The notes beneath the pieces were generated by a model, which was given only the letters and a program-made list of their open reading frames with translations, did no database searches and was not told the origin of the DNA. Positions 22,971-34,083 of a stretch of 64,000 bases of DNA are shown here, piece after piece (position 1 is the stretch's first letter; every line of letters begins with the position of its first letter). The stretch spans positions 1-64,000 of the forward strand of contig JBBHKE010002613.1 in assembly GCA_037447655.1 (NCBI GenBank), given 5' to 3'. A program made the translations under genes and the position numbers. The stretch is from Zygnema cylindricum. Lineage: Eukaryota; Streptophyta; Zygnematophyceae; Zygnematales; Zygnemataceae.

Positions 22971-24292
22971 TTAATATGGAGTCTTTCCTTCTACTAACAC
23001 TTTTAGATCTACCGATCCTACAAGAGTAGTGGTGACTATCCTCCCATCCCTGTACTCTATCTCTACGGTGGGAATCTTTCTTATCTTAGTGAACAGGTGT
23101 CTATCCTTACACATGTGCATGGAGGCAACTGAATCTACAATCCAGCCTGCTTCACCTTTCAATCCCCCGTAAGCACATTTCTGCCTTCGTGGAATTTCGA
23201 CCTCATTTTTCGCCTCCAACTCCTCATCCAAAAGGAGCTCATTGTCCTCGTCCTCGGATTCAGCCTCAAGTACCTGTGTGACAAGGGCCTTTTTCTTTCC
23301 TGTCGGGGTACCACCGGTCTGGCCCTCCTTTAACCGAAGCTCGGTTAGCTTAGTGCACTCTGCCATATAGTGCCCCGATTTCTTACAAAAGTGACATAGA
23401 CCTTGGGGAGCCCTTGGTTCGAACTCATCGACCTGTTTTTTCTGCTCCCTACCCCCATAGTTTCCGACCGGTTTTCGGGAATCCCTGTTCCTCCAATCTT
23501 CCGCTATTGCCAAGGCTTGGCCACTCTTTCCTCCCCTTCGGATCTCGATTGTATTCTCTTGAACGAGAATCATCCCTACCACTAAGTTCCATATCCACCT
23601 TGAGTCAGGCAAGTCCTGCACACGGTAAACTATGTTCACGAACTCATCAGGTAACTTCATCAGTAAACAGTTAACCTTTTTTTTTTCACTAAAATCATTT
23701 CCCGCACACTGTAGCTCCATGAAGAGTGTAGCAAGCTCATTGCAAAAATCCAACATATTTCCCCCTTTGTATACATACTCCTTAACTTTCTGATCAGCCA
23801 ACTGTTGTTGCTGAATCGTACCACTTCGGTACATCTCTATGAGAGCCATCCAAAGATCGGATGCCCTTTCTACCTGCAAATGAGGACATGCAAGTCCTTG
23901 AGTGAGATGGCGTAGGATGAAGTGCTTTGCCCCCATATTGTTGAAGTCCCAGGTTTCAGTATCATTCTCCTCATTCCTCGGAATAGGTGACATGAATGTC
24001 GAACCAGATGCTATTGGTGTGGTCGTCTCCTTCTCCTTTCCCTTGTCCACCACCTCTCCTTCTTTTGTTTCCTCCGTTGAAGGTGGGTCCTCTTTCCTGG
24101 TGAATCTGGTTCCTCCAAACCCTGAGGAATTCCAAGACTTGATGGACGCCCTAACCGTCCACTCACTATCCCCCAAAACCTTTTTTCGCATAGAGCTCCT
24201 ATCATCATACTTTCCCTGTATATGAAGCCAGTTCCATTAAAGATTGGTACCCTAGAGGGTGGGCACATAACCTGAAACTCTGAGACCTCCAT
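22971..24292 (-). pseudogene. gag: E1 gag-protease
   Basis: Starts at an ATG at 24292 inside the 5' LTR and reads through the PBS as EFQVMCPPS; the Cys comes from a base change in the PBS (normally Gly). A frame change near 24110-24190 separates the N-terminus from a 406-codon stretch. That stretch has the copia Gag domain (NMLDFCNELATLF, NCLLMKLPDEF), one knuckle CHFCKKSGHYMAEC, and the aspartic protease site WIVDSVASMHMC, where the Gly of D-S/T-G-A is Val. The protease is probably inactive. Confidence 0.9.
24258..24272 (-). other. Primer-binding site, half initiator tRNA-Met
   Basis: Minus strand GGTTATGTGCCCACC: one mismatch to the family PBS, adjoining the LTR end at 24273. Confidence 0.85.
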
Positions 24293-25318
24293 AAGTCCTC
24301 AAAGTAGACAGCTTCCAAGAAGCCTCTAGGATAATCCTGACCCCTTTGTGTTTAAGCAAAAATAACTGCCACCCTGGCTGACAAACACCCTGACCACTGC
24401 ACCCCTGTGAAGGGAAGACTCCCCTGAGTTGTAGCAAAAAGAATCTCTGATTTTGCTCCCCTGAGCAGTAAGTTATGAAGGGTCAAAGTTGACCTTTTGT
24501 ACAGAAGCTCTCTGGGAGAGGGGGTCCTATCTTCTAATTTTTCGAAGTCCTATCTCTCTCACAGACTCTATCTACTGATGTACGGAACCAATCAAAATTG
24601 AGTTCCGTACGCAAAAGTACAGCTGCCGGTGTACTTTAGGTACGGACATTGTACGACATGGCCTAAATGTCGACACATGTCAAATCTGGATTCGGTGCCA
24701 TAATCTCTGGAGATTCTACAATCCAACGGAATTTCGCCACGCGTCATCCGATGTGGCGATGGCCACAAACCGCCGAAATCTTCCTCTGCGATCTCGGCGC
24801 TAATCACGACCGTTCGATTAAATTTGGATTTAATCGTAGTCGTAATAAATACATGCGCGGTATTTGTTTCACTTACGAAACAAATGCGTGGTATTGATTT
24901 TTGTCTGTACCGTAATTCGTACATTAAATATTACTGGATCTATGTATCCCGTAATCCATTGCAGTTAAATGATTTATCGCACATATAATCATTTAAATAA
25001 ATATCAAACTACATTGTACATAATACTACGACTAGACTTAACGGCTAAGGCTACCGGCTATTTCCTGATTGCCGGCCGGTAGGTACAAGGATCAAATCCT
25101 GCCGCCGTTACATACCTTTTAAATAAATAAATAAACCCTAATGTAAAATCCCCGTAAACCTCAGGATAGCCAAGGTAGCCATGGTTCTAGCTTCCTCTCC
25201 AATTTCTCAGTGACTGCGACAAGTTTGAGAGTTGGAGAGAGAAGTTAGAGATAGACTGCCTTGACTTCTATATTTCTTTTTAGACCTAGAAAATACTAAT
25301 AAAACCATTAGTTTTACA
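24273..25318 (-). repeat. 5' LTR of E1
   Basis: 1046 bp, plus-strand ends TGAAACTCTGAG and TTAGTTTTACA. The gag ATG lies 20 bp inside its terminus. Very similar to the 3' LTR. Confidence 0.92.
25034..25105 (+). other. tRNA-like domain in LTR (antisense)
   Basis: Same domain as at 19641, with T-loop atcaaat near 25091-25097. Antisense to its LTR. Confidence 0.5.
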
Positions 25319-25386
25319 AGACCGGTTAGAGCTAACGGCTACGCCTCGCTGTGTCCGTCGGAGGTTCGATTCCTGCCAAACTCAAC
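25319..25386 (+). other. tRNA-like domain, right part, split by E1
   Basis: Continues from 18868-18878. Contains GGTTAGAGC and an exact B-box consensus GGTTCGATTCC (25363-25373). E1 inserted between 'cagacc' and 'ggttagagc', within the D-arm-like segment. Confidence 0.65.
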
Positions 25387-25597
25387 CTTTGGTTGAGAGT
25401 GACATAAGTCACTCTTTAGTCTTGTCTGCTGAACTAGGACAACTATGGCTAAACCACCCTCTCTATCTCTCAGTGATTACAACAAGTATGGTGAGTAGAG
25501 AGAAGAGGTGGAGGTAAGCTGTCCGCGCTTTTTTTTTTCCTATTGTATTGATTTATTAAGACCTGCGAAACACCATATAAATCAAATAATTTCAACG
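25324..25597 (-). repeat. 3' LTR of element C2, right part
   Basis: Continues the LTR at 18434-18878 and ends ..AATTTCAACG, where the usual terminal A is G. Followed at once by the C2 polypurine tract and RNase H. Confidence 0.85.
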
Positions 25598-27560
25598 CTC
25601 ACCTTATTTTCTAGTGTAATTTTGACTTCACTTTTAGTCCACACTTTTTTCTGCAATATTTTAACTTGGGAGAAGGCATTGGTTTTGTCATCATATCAGC
25701 CACCATTTCCTCATTTGATCTATATATAAGATTCACAATCATATTCTCAACATTTTATCTCACCAAACTCAACCTTATGTCCATATGCTTAGCTTTGAAA
25801 TGATGTTTTGGATTAGCTGCAATTGCAATGGCAACTTGATTATCACATAACACTTCATGCACTCACTTCTTCATACACCCCAGTTCTTGCAAAAAAGACT
25901 TGACCCACATAAACTCTTTCACAGTAGAACAAGAGGCCATATACTCAGCCTCCATAGTAGACTGAGCAACAACCTTTTGTTGCTTACTGCTCCAACAGCA
26001 AGCACCTTACCCCAGATACAACACATATCGAGCAGTGCATCTACTAATAGGTGAATCCCCATAACTATCATCACTCCAAGTAGTGATATCAGTGTGATCC
26101 CCTCTTAAATGGAACCATAACTCATTTGTTTTTCCTAGATATCTCATGACTCTCTTGGTTGCCACCCAATCTCTCTTCCTAAGATCGTTAAGACTCCAAC
26201 TAAGGACAATTATTGTTGTTGCTATATCCGGCCTTATACAGTTCATAAAATAGATCAATCTTCCTACGACTTGTCTATAAGGAATAGACTTCATAAACTC
26301 TCTCTCCTCTGCACTCATCTGATCATTTAAGATTATCACTCCTCCTTCTAAACTCCCATCACTTACATTCTTCAAGTCCATGGGAGTGGTATAACTGTTT
26401 GCCTTTTCCATCTGGAATTTCTCAAGGATATTACCTATTGCTTCTTTTTGAGTAAGTCTGATAATCCTTTTCCCCCTATCTCTCTCCATTTAGATCCCAA
26501 ATACAGATATCTTGCCTCCCCTAAATCCTTCATATCAAATCTGCTTCTAAGATATTTCTTTAATTTATTGATCTTTTCCAAAGATTTACTTAACACAAGC
26601 AGATCATCCACATAAATTGCAATAAAAATGACACCATTCTCATCTTCACACATATAGATAGAATGGTCAGAGCTGATCCGGATATATCCCAGATCGGTGA
26701 GAAACTCATCTAGTTTCTTATTCCACTGTCGAGGAGGCTGCTTCAGTCCATATAACGACTTTGTGAGCCTGCAGACTTTGCTCTCTTCTCCTTCCTCCAC
26801 AAATCCCTCTGGTTGCCTTATGAAAATTTCTTCCTCTAACTCACCATTAAGAAAAGCAGTCTTAATATCCATCTTGTGTATTTCAAAGTCTTTCGTTGCT
26901 GCTAGAGTGAGGAGAATCCTTGCTGATGGGAACTGAACAACTAGGGCAAAAGTCTCCTCATAGTCAATCCCCTCCTTTTGTGTGAACCCCTTTGCAACCA
27001 ATTGAGCCTTATATCTCTCAATGGTATTATCTTTGTTTTGTTTTAGTTTAAACACCCATTTACAGCCAATTGATTTTTTGTCAGAGGACAAGTTCGCCAG
27101 TTCCCAAGTATTTGCTTCCATGATGGAGGCCATCTCATCATTTTTGGCTCTAATCCATCTGTCTCTCTCCGAGTTGTTTACTGCTTCCGAGTATGACTTA
27201 GGCTCATCTGGTTGAGATAGCTTAGTTACCTTGTTAGCGACCTATTTTTCCTGAATTCTTTTGCTGCTCTTTCTCCCTCCCTCAAACTCCGAAGCTGGGA
27301 TGGAGGGAAGTCTTCGATTTCTCGTTACTATCTTATCGGCTCCCCTATCCATGGAAGCTAGTTCTGGTTCCTCCTCTTCTGTCTCCTCGAAGTCCATACA
27401 AATATGTGAGGTTTCTAGTAAATCCCCTTTGTCTTGGATCTCGCCTGAATATACAATCCTTGTTTCACTTATGTCTCATTTCGGGAAGGACGGATTCCTC
27501 CTCACATTCAGTCTCAAATCTGATTCTTATCTTCTTCGATTATTAAAAGGGGTCAAATGA
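25598..27560 (-). pseudogene. pol: C2 reverse transcriptase-RNase H, decayed
   Basis: RT pieces at 27133-26435 (CKWVFKLKQNKDN, HKMDIKTAFLNGE, SLYGLKQPPRQW, IYVDDLLVLSK) and 26489-26007 (SIPYRQVVGRLIYFMN, TTWSDDSYGD). RNase H remnants down to about 25620 are visible only across frame changes. The YVDD site survives. The N-terminal linker (about 27560-27140) holds several stops. Confidence 0.85.
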
Positions 27561-28719
27561 CTTCCTTTCATCCATGACAACTAGGTGTTTGACCAGAATG
27601 ATATCTCTCTTTGCTAAGTCATAGACTCTATATCGCTTTACATCCTCATTATATCCTACAAAGTATCTTGGTTTTCCTTTAGTATCTAGTTTCCAGTTTT
27701 TCCTATCCGTGTCAAGACTGTAAACTTGGCTACCGAATACTTTAAGGTTAGAGATATCTGGTTTCTTGCCAACCCATCTCTCATAAGGTGTCATTCCCTT
27801 TACAGGTAAGGTAAGGAATCTATTCTGAATATAGTTGGCACAGTTCATGGCCTTTACCCAAAATCTCTTTCCTGTTTTCTTGTAGGCCAACATACTACAT
27901 GCACTATCTCTTAGTGTTCGGCTCAACCTCTCAGCTACCCCAATTTGTTCCGTGTTATATGGTAAAATTTTCTGGTGGTGAACTCCCTTATCTCTTAAGT
28001 ATTCCTCAAACTGGTTAGAGGTATATTCCTCCACATTATCACTCGTTATTCTCTTAATGGGGGTTCCATGTAACTTCTCACTTCAGGCTTTATATTCTTT
28101 GAAGTAAGTTGATGTACTTTGTTTTTAGGAAGTAGACTCTAGAGTATCTAGACAAGTCATTGGTTATTGTCAACATAAACCTCTTTCCTCCAACCGAAGG
28201 TACTTTTGCAAGTCCCCGGATATCTGTGTGGACCAAATCTAGTACTTTCTCACCTCTGTATGTGGCGGCTTTGGGAAAGGGAAGTTTGTGAGCCTTACCT
28301 TGAGCACAACCACTACAATCATTGATCAATTCATTATCCCTAAACTGAATGCCTTCTTCCACTCCAAGCTTTTTCATTTCCCTCAACCTATCAAAATGCA
28401 CATGCCCCAATCGCTTATGCCAAATCATCAATTTAGGAACACCAACATAGTAAACATTCTTCTTTTCGTTACTAAGGTTAAGCCTAAACATTCCTTGGCT
28501 ACCTTTATTTACCGTAAAGAAAACTTCATCCCTATACTTAGCTATAAAGATTCCCTTTTTAGTGAAGGTATCAAACTCTTTGTCATCTAACAAAGACGTA
28601 GAGACAAGATTTTTACTCAACTGAGGAATGTAGAGTACATCTGAGAAGGTGAGTATGGAAGTCTTTCCCTCCACTAAGACTTTCAGGTCTATCGATCCCA
28701 CTAGATTTGTTGTAACCAC
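27543..28719 (-). pseudogene. pol: C2 integrase, decayed
   Basis: 28719-28090 carries the end of the protease region (VLVEGKTSILTFSDVLYIP), the zinc-binding motif WHKRLGHVH..CSGCAQGKAH and the first catalytic Asp (VHTDIRG). 28034-27543 carries EEYTSNQFEEY and EQIGVAERLSRTL (Glu region) and the C-terminal VFGSQVYSLDTDRKNWK. The second Asp region is disrupted around 28035-28090 by frame changes. Confidence 0.85.
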
Positions 28720-29377
28720 TCTCCCATTCCCATACTCTATCTCTATAGTAGGAGTTTTCTTAGCTTAGTAAAGAGATGTTTATCACGACACATAGTAGGG
28801 ATTTTTTTTAACTTAGTAAAGAGATGTTTATCACAACACATATGCATGGATGCATCTGAGTGGATAATCCATCCTTTCCTGTGGAGCTTTTCGAATTGCT
28901 CAGAGACACACTTTTGTTTCCGAAGGATCTCCTTCTCCTCCAGACTCTTATTAAGAAGAAGCTCCCCTTCCTCCTCCTCAGATGACTCGTCCTCGGTTTC
29001 AACTTTCACTTTTGTGACCACAAATACCTTCTTCTTCCCTCCGGAAGAACCCCCTCCACGGTTCTCTTGGAGCCTCAGCTCTGACAGCTTGACACAATCT
29101 GCTATGAAGTGTCATGACATTTTGTAAAAATGACAAAGAACCTTTGGAAGCCTCGGTCCTCCTGAGTGATTTCTTTCCCCTTTGTATGGTTTCTTTGGGT
29201 CCTTCCCCCATCGCTCCCCTTCGCAACTAGAGCTTGAATGCTCTTTCCTCCTCTCCTAATCTCCATTGTGTTTTCGTGCTTAAGTATCTTCCGGACCACT
29301 ATATTCCACTTCCATGAACTATCAGTCATTTCATGTACTCGGTACATTATGTTCTCATACTCGTCGGGTAACTTCAT
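28720..29377 (-). pseudogene. gag: C2 gag C-terminus and protease
   Basis: Begins in mid-Gag (MKLPDEYENIMYRV) because a different retrotransposon LTR starts at 29378. It continues with a knuckle-like CHFYK region, an acidic linker (EDESSEEEEGELLL) and the protease site WIIHSDASMHMC. The catalytic Asp is His and the Gly is Asp, so the protease is dead. About 45 bp of the following segment (KHLFTKL) is tandemly duplicated at about 28755-28850. Confidence 0.8.
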
Positions 29378-30207
29378 TGTTGTAATTTGAAATCTTTAGT
29401 CCTCATTAGATGAGGCTGTGAGGGGAGACTTTTAGGACTTAGAATATTTTTTAGGAAGCATGATGTAATACTTACCATATATAGTATAACAGTAGCAAAA
29501 GTATTCTTGAGTATGTTGTACTTCTACAAAGACACGTGTCGGCAGTCGAAGACTATACAGGTTTTATGGAAAAGTCCCAAAGACGAATTACATGCGTCGT
29601 GCATCTGACAAATGGATTCGCATAATCGGACGGACATAATCTGAATTAAATTTAAAAGAAATAGATGGGAGGGTCTGCCGTAATGACTGTTGATTCGAAT
29701 CGTGTCGACGGACATGATTCACGCGGGACCACAAGTGACGAAGCACGGCGTACGCACTCAGGTGCTTCGTACCACATGACCACACTCAGTTGGACTTATG
29801 TGACCTATGTTGACACAAGCGACAAAAACGAACTTCGAATACTAATTGAGTCGACAGACTCGATTCGAAGTGGGACCACATTCGGAAAAAATTACTAGAC
29901 GCATGTCATCCACTGATATGATTTACTCTACATCTAACAGTGATCCGCAAATTTGAAGTTGACTTGTACGGACGCTTTTAGCCATTTCGATAGATTCACT
30001 AATTGCTGACTAAGCAAGTTGCACAATTCATGTACAACTCGTATTTGTAAATATTTGAAACAACTCTAATTTATATGTAGTGAATTATTTTTTAGTGTTA
30101 CAATAGTGAAATTAGACAAAAGTTATAATTAGGGTTTGGACGTACCTCAGGTAAAGTAGACATACCGTTGACGTACATTGTCTGTATTTAGTACAATACT
30201 TAATTAC
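29378..30207 (+). repeat. LTR of element T, left part (split by element A)
   Basis: Starts TGTTGTAATTTGAAATC directly inside the C2 gag and resumes at 36422. Joined, the LTR would be about 1.34 kb. No tRNA-like domain was found in it. The sequence is unlike the other LTRs and shows no open frame of interest. Confidence 0.65.
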
Positions 30208-31094
30208 TGAAATTCTGTGGTCTCCATTGACCCACAGAATGAGCAACCTATGTAAAGCCTCTAGGATAATATTTTCCACTTTTACTTTCCCGCTGAATAA
30301 GCGCCACCCAGGCACACAAATATTTTGACAACTCTCACCCTTGTGAGGACAAGACTCCCCTGAGTCAAACTTAAAAAGAATCACTGAATTTGCTCACCCG
30401 AGCAGTAAGTTATGGCTGGTAAAAGATGACCTTTATAGTTACAAGCTCTCTTAGAGAGAGAGGTACCTAAATATTACTAAGTCTCGGTCTGCCTACTCAC
30501 GACTACCTACTATTAAACCCTAGTCCAATAAGAACACTATAAAGTACAAGAAGGTACAATGGGCGATGTACTTATTGTACAACCATTGTACGACAAGGTC
30601 TACAAGGTAACACCTGTCATATCGGAAGCCATGGTTCCTCCTCCCATCTTCTCCGGTATCAAATAATGTGGCGCCACGTGGCACCGCGTGACGCTATATC
30701 CGTATGCCGCCAAAAAGCTCACTTCGCGTGGCGGCTATAATGCCGGCCGTCCGATCAAAACATATTTTACACTGTTCAGATTCGCGTACATGCAGAAATT
30801 GCTCCTTTTGGTTAGTCTGCTGTTAATTAGATGTTGCGTTAATGTTTACATATTTATGAAACCCGTCACGTGTATCGTTTCGTAACGCCTTAATGGTTAA
30901 GGCGTTAGGCTATAAAGAATCTAGAGGTCACAGGATCAAATCTAAACGTAGGCATCATTTTAGCCAAAATACCCTTAACTGCAAAAACTGCCACTTTCTA
31001 AATATGGCGGCAACCATGGCGCGCCATCCTTACTCTCTTTCTTTAAAACAAAACTAATATAGGGAAGTGAACTATTAATTACCTCTTTTCAACA
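30208..31094 (-). repeat. 3' LTR of element A
   Basis: 887 bp, plus-strand ends TGAAATTCTGTGG and CTTTTCAACA, next to the polypurine tract (plus strand ctccccttaattcc, 31095-31108). Confidence 0.93.
30881..30945 (+). other. tRNA-like domain in LTR (antisense)
   Basis: CGCCTTAATGGTTAAGGCG D-arm-like inverted repeat, then a B-box-like segment degraded to AGGATCAAATC. Antisense to its LTR. Confidence 0.55.
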
Positions 31095-31107
31095 CTCCCC
31101 TTAATTC

Positions 31108-32589
31108 CTAGTCACTTTTCAATTTTAGTCCACAGTTTTCTCTACGATAAATCAACTTAGGGGAAGGCACTGCTTTTTTCATCATGTCTGCAATCATTTC
31201 TCTATCAGTTTTATGAACCAGTTTAATAATTTTATTTTCTACCTTCTCTCTGACAAAGCTTAGTCTAATATCCATATGCTTAGCTTTGAAGTGATGTTTC
31301 GGATTAGCTGCAATCGAGATAGCAGCTTGATTATCACAAAAAACATTTTGAGTTCTAGACTTCATGAACCCAAGTTCTTCAAGAAGAGATTTAACCCACA
31401 TTAATTCTTTGGTGGCAGCACAGGAAGCCATGTATTCAGCCTCCATAGTGGACTGAGCAACTACTTTTTGTTGCTTGCTACTCCAACAACATGCACCGGA
31501 TCCAATTTGCAACACATATCCAGTCGTACACCTCCTTAAAGGCACATCTCCATAACTGGCATCACTCCAAGTGGTGATGTCAGTGTGCTCCCCTCTCAAA
31601 TGCAGCCATAATTCCCTTGTCCCTACCAGATACCTCATCACCCTTTTGGCAGCCTCCCAATCTCTCTTTCTTGGTTCATTTAGATTTCTACTAAGGATAC
31701 CTACAGCTGCAGCTATATCCGGACGGGTACAGTTCATAAAATAAATTAAACTGCCTACAATCTGCCGATAAGGAATATTTTCCATAAATTTTCTTCCTAT
31801 CTCGTCCATCTCATCATTAATGATGAATATTCCTCCCTCTTCACTCCCCTCACTCACTTTCTTCAAATCCATGGGAGTAGTACATCCGTTTGCTTTCTCC
31901 ATTTGAAATTTTTCTAGCATATTACCGATTGCTTCTTTTTGAGTGAGTCTTATAATTCTATTTCCTCTATCTCTCTCCATCTGAATTCCCAAAATGTACC
32001 TTGCTTCGCGAAGATCTTTCATATCAAAACTGCTTCTAAGATCCCATTTTAGATTGTTAATTTTATCTAAGGACTTGCTTAAGACCAACAAATCATCCAC
32101 ATAAATAGCAATAAATATCACTCTATTCTCATCCTCAAATAAGTATATAGAGTGATCTGAACTAATTCTGATATACCCCAAACCGGTCAGAAATTCGTCG
32201 AGCTTTATATTCCACTGTCGCGGGGCTTGCTTAAGCCCATAGAGTGATTTTATCAGTTTGCAAACTTTGTTTTCTTCCCCGCTTTCCACGAATCCTTCCG
32301 GTTGCCTCATGTAAATTTCTTCTTCCAACTCTCCGTGCAAAAAGGCAGTTTTAATATCCATCTGGTGGATTTCCATATCCTCCGCTGCCGCTATACTTAA
32401 AAGGATTCTAACAGAAGGAAATCTGACTACAGGTGCAAAGGTTTCTTCGTAGTCTATCCCCTCTTTCAGAGTATAATCTTTTGCAACTAACCTAGATTTG
32501 TACTTATCAATGGTATTATCCAGGTTTAATTCAAGTTTAAACACCCACTTACATCCGATCGGTTTTCGGTCCGGTGGACAATCTACCAA
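31108..32589 (-). CDS. pol: Element A reverse transcriptase-RNase H, open
   Basis: 493 codons without a stop. The ATG is internal to the polyprotein, not a true start. RT motifs: CKWVFKLELN, HQMDIKTAFLHGE (about residues 75-87), SLYGLKQAPRQW and catalytic YVDD (residues 163-166). RNase H motifs: WSDASYG, TMEAEYMAS, FCDNQAAI and IADMMKK, where the usual Thr of ADMMTK is Lys. All catalytic acids are present. Very close to element B's protein, which differs mainly by its frameshift. Confidence 0.93.
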   Translation of the reverse strand: MVDCPPDRKPIGCKWVFKLELNLDNTIDKYKSRLVAKDYTLKEGIDYEETFAPVVRFPSVRILLSIAAAEDMEIHQMDIKTAFLHGELEEEIYMRQPEGFVESGEENKVCKLIKSLYGLKQAPRQWNIKLDEFLTGLGYIRISSDHSIYLFEDENRVIFIAIYVDDLLVLSKSLDKINNLKWDLRSSFDMKDLREARYILGIQMERDRGNRIIRLTQKEAIGNMLEKFQMEKANGCTTPMDLKKVSEGSEEGGIFIINDEMDEIGRKFMENIPYRQIVGSLIYFMNCTRPDIAAAVGILSRNLNEPRKRDWEAAKRVMRYLVGTRELWLHLRGEHTDITTWSDASYGDVPLRRCTTGYVLQIGSGACCWSSKQQKVVAQSTMEAEYMASCAATKELMWVKSLLEELGFMKSRTQNVFCDNQAAISIAANPKHHFKAKHMDIRLSFVREKVENKIIKLVHKTDREMIADMMKKAVPSPKLIYRRENCGLKLKSD

Positions 32590-33108
32590 CTCCTATGTAT
32601 TGGCTTCCATGATAAAGGCCATTTCTTCATTTATAGCTGTGATCCACCGGCTACTTTATGGAGTGTTTATGGCCTCTAAGTATGTTTGAGGTTCATTTGG
32701 GTGAGACATCTTTGTGAGTTTGTTATTTACTTGTCTTTTTTGAAGTCATTTACTACTTCTTCTTCCCTCTTCAAAATCGGACGTCGGTATGGAAGGCATC
32801 CTTGGGTTTCGTTTTGGGAGATTTTCAGCTCCCCTATCTTCCAATTCCGGTGTCTCATCAAGTTCCTCATCGGTTTCCACTTCGTATTGTGGCGTTGCCT
32901 CGGATGTTGTCTTTTCCTCCTTCTCCTTTGGTAGATATGCAGATTTTTCTTTTTCTCCCTCTTCCTTCTCTTCATTTTAAAAGTCAAAGTCAGAAAACTG
33001 ATCCGTTTCAAATCTGATTTTTATTTCCTTATTATATATGAATGGATCAATGGACTTTTCTTCATTCATCACCACTAAGTGTTTTACCAAAATTATATCT
33101 CTCTTTTC
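32590..33108 (-). pseudogene. pol: Element A integrase-RT linker
   Basis: Acidic linker between integrase and RT (KIRFETDQFSDFDF, TDEELDETPELED, SDFEEGRRSSK). It reads in the RT frame but with four in-frame stops, including codons replacing Arg and Glu found in element B. It also covers the RT N-terminus (MSHPNEPQTYLEAI). Confidence 0.8.
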
Positions 33109-34083
33109 CTAGTCATACACTCGGTATCCTTTTGTGCTCTCATCATATCTTACAAGATAAGCTTGCTTCCCTCTCCCCTCTAACTTCTGTTTAGTCTTAT
33201 CGGAATCCAGACTGTAGACTTGACTTCCGAACACTCTCAAACTAGACAAATCAGGCTTTCTTCCTGTCCACCTCTCATACGAAGTTTCCTCCTTATTTGT
33301 TGAATTTAGGACTCTATTTTTGATGAAATTAGCATAGTTCATAGACTCCGCCCAAAACTGCAATCTTGTCCTCTTATCACTTAACATACTTCTGGACATA
33401 TCTCCTAAAGTTCTATTCACTCTTTCTACTACTCTATTTTGTTCCGGATTATAGGGAACAGTTTTCTCATGATGAATTCCTTCTTCTTTAAGATATTCTT
33501 CAAATTCCCTCGAAGTGTATTCTTTCCCATTATCACTTCTTATCTCTTTTATTGAGGTTTCATGTAGTTTTTCACTCCATACTTTATACTCTTTGAATTA
33601 TCTTAATACCTCTGACTTATGTCTGAGAAAGTATACCTATGTGTATCTAGACCAATCATTTGTGATGGTTAACATCCATTTCTTCCCCCCATGTGAAGCA
33701 AACCTAGCAGGTCCCAAAACATCAGTGCGAACTAGATTTAATACTTTCTCTCTCCTAAATGTGGTTGCCTTTGGAAATGGAAGTCTATGAATCTTCCCTT
33801 GAGCACATCCACTACAATCATCAAAGGTCTCATCATCCTCAAAAGTAATACCCTCCACTATTCCCATTTTCTTCATTTTCTTTAATCTATCTAGATGCAC
33901 ATGTCCCAACCTTTTATGCCAAAGCATCATCTCACTTGCACCCGAGTAGAGAACACTCTTTTCATTGCAAAGAACAATTTTGAACATTCCTTGAATACCC
34001 TTCTCAGCTATGAAATAAAAGCTCATTATCAAAGCTTGTTGTGAAGATTCCTTTCCTAGTTCCTGTTTCAAACTCCTTTTCAT
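33109..34083 (-). pseudogene. pol: Element A integrase, broken
   Basis: 34083-33637 holds WHKRLGHVH..CSGCAQGKIH (zinc site) and the first Asp (RTDVLGP). A stop near 33640 and frame damage to about 33420 affect the second Asp region, still readable as IRSDNGKEYTS. 33420-33109 holds the C-terminal part (ERWTGRKPD, VFGSQVYSLDSD). The Glu motif has decayed to EQNRVVERVNRTL. Non-functional. Confidence 0.88.

Larger units (their letters stand above)
18879..25318 (-). mobile_element. Element E1: complete copia retrotransposon, 6.44 kb
   Basis: Two LTRs of about 1046 bp in the same orientation, PBS, gag-protease, integrase, RT-RNase H and polypurine tract, all on the minus strand. The 5-bp target-site duplication AGACC is present on both sides (18874-18878 and 25319-25323). 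It is inserted in the tRNA-like domain of the C2 LTR. Two frame changes in gag and before integrase, and two in-frame stops in pol, make it non-autonomous today. Confidence 0.95.
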
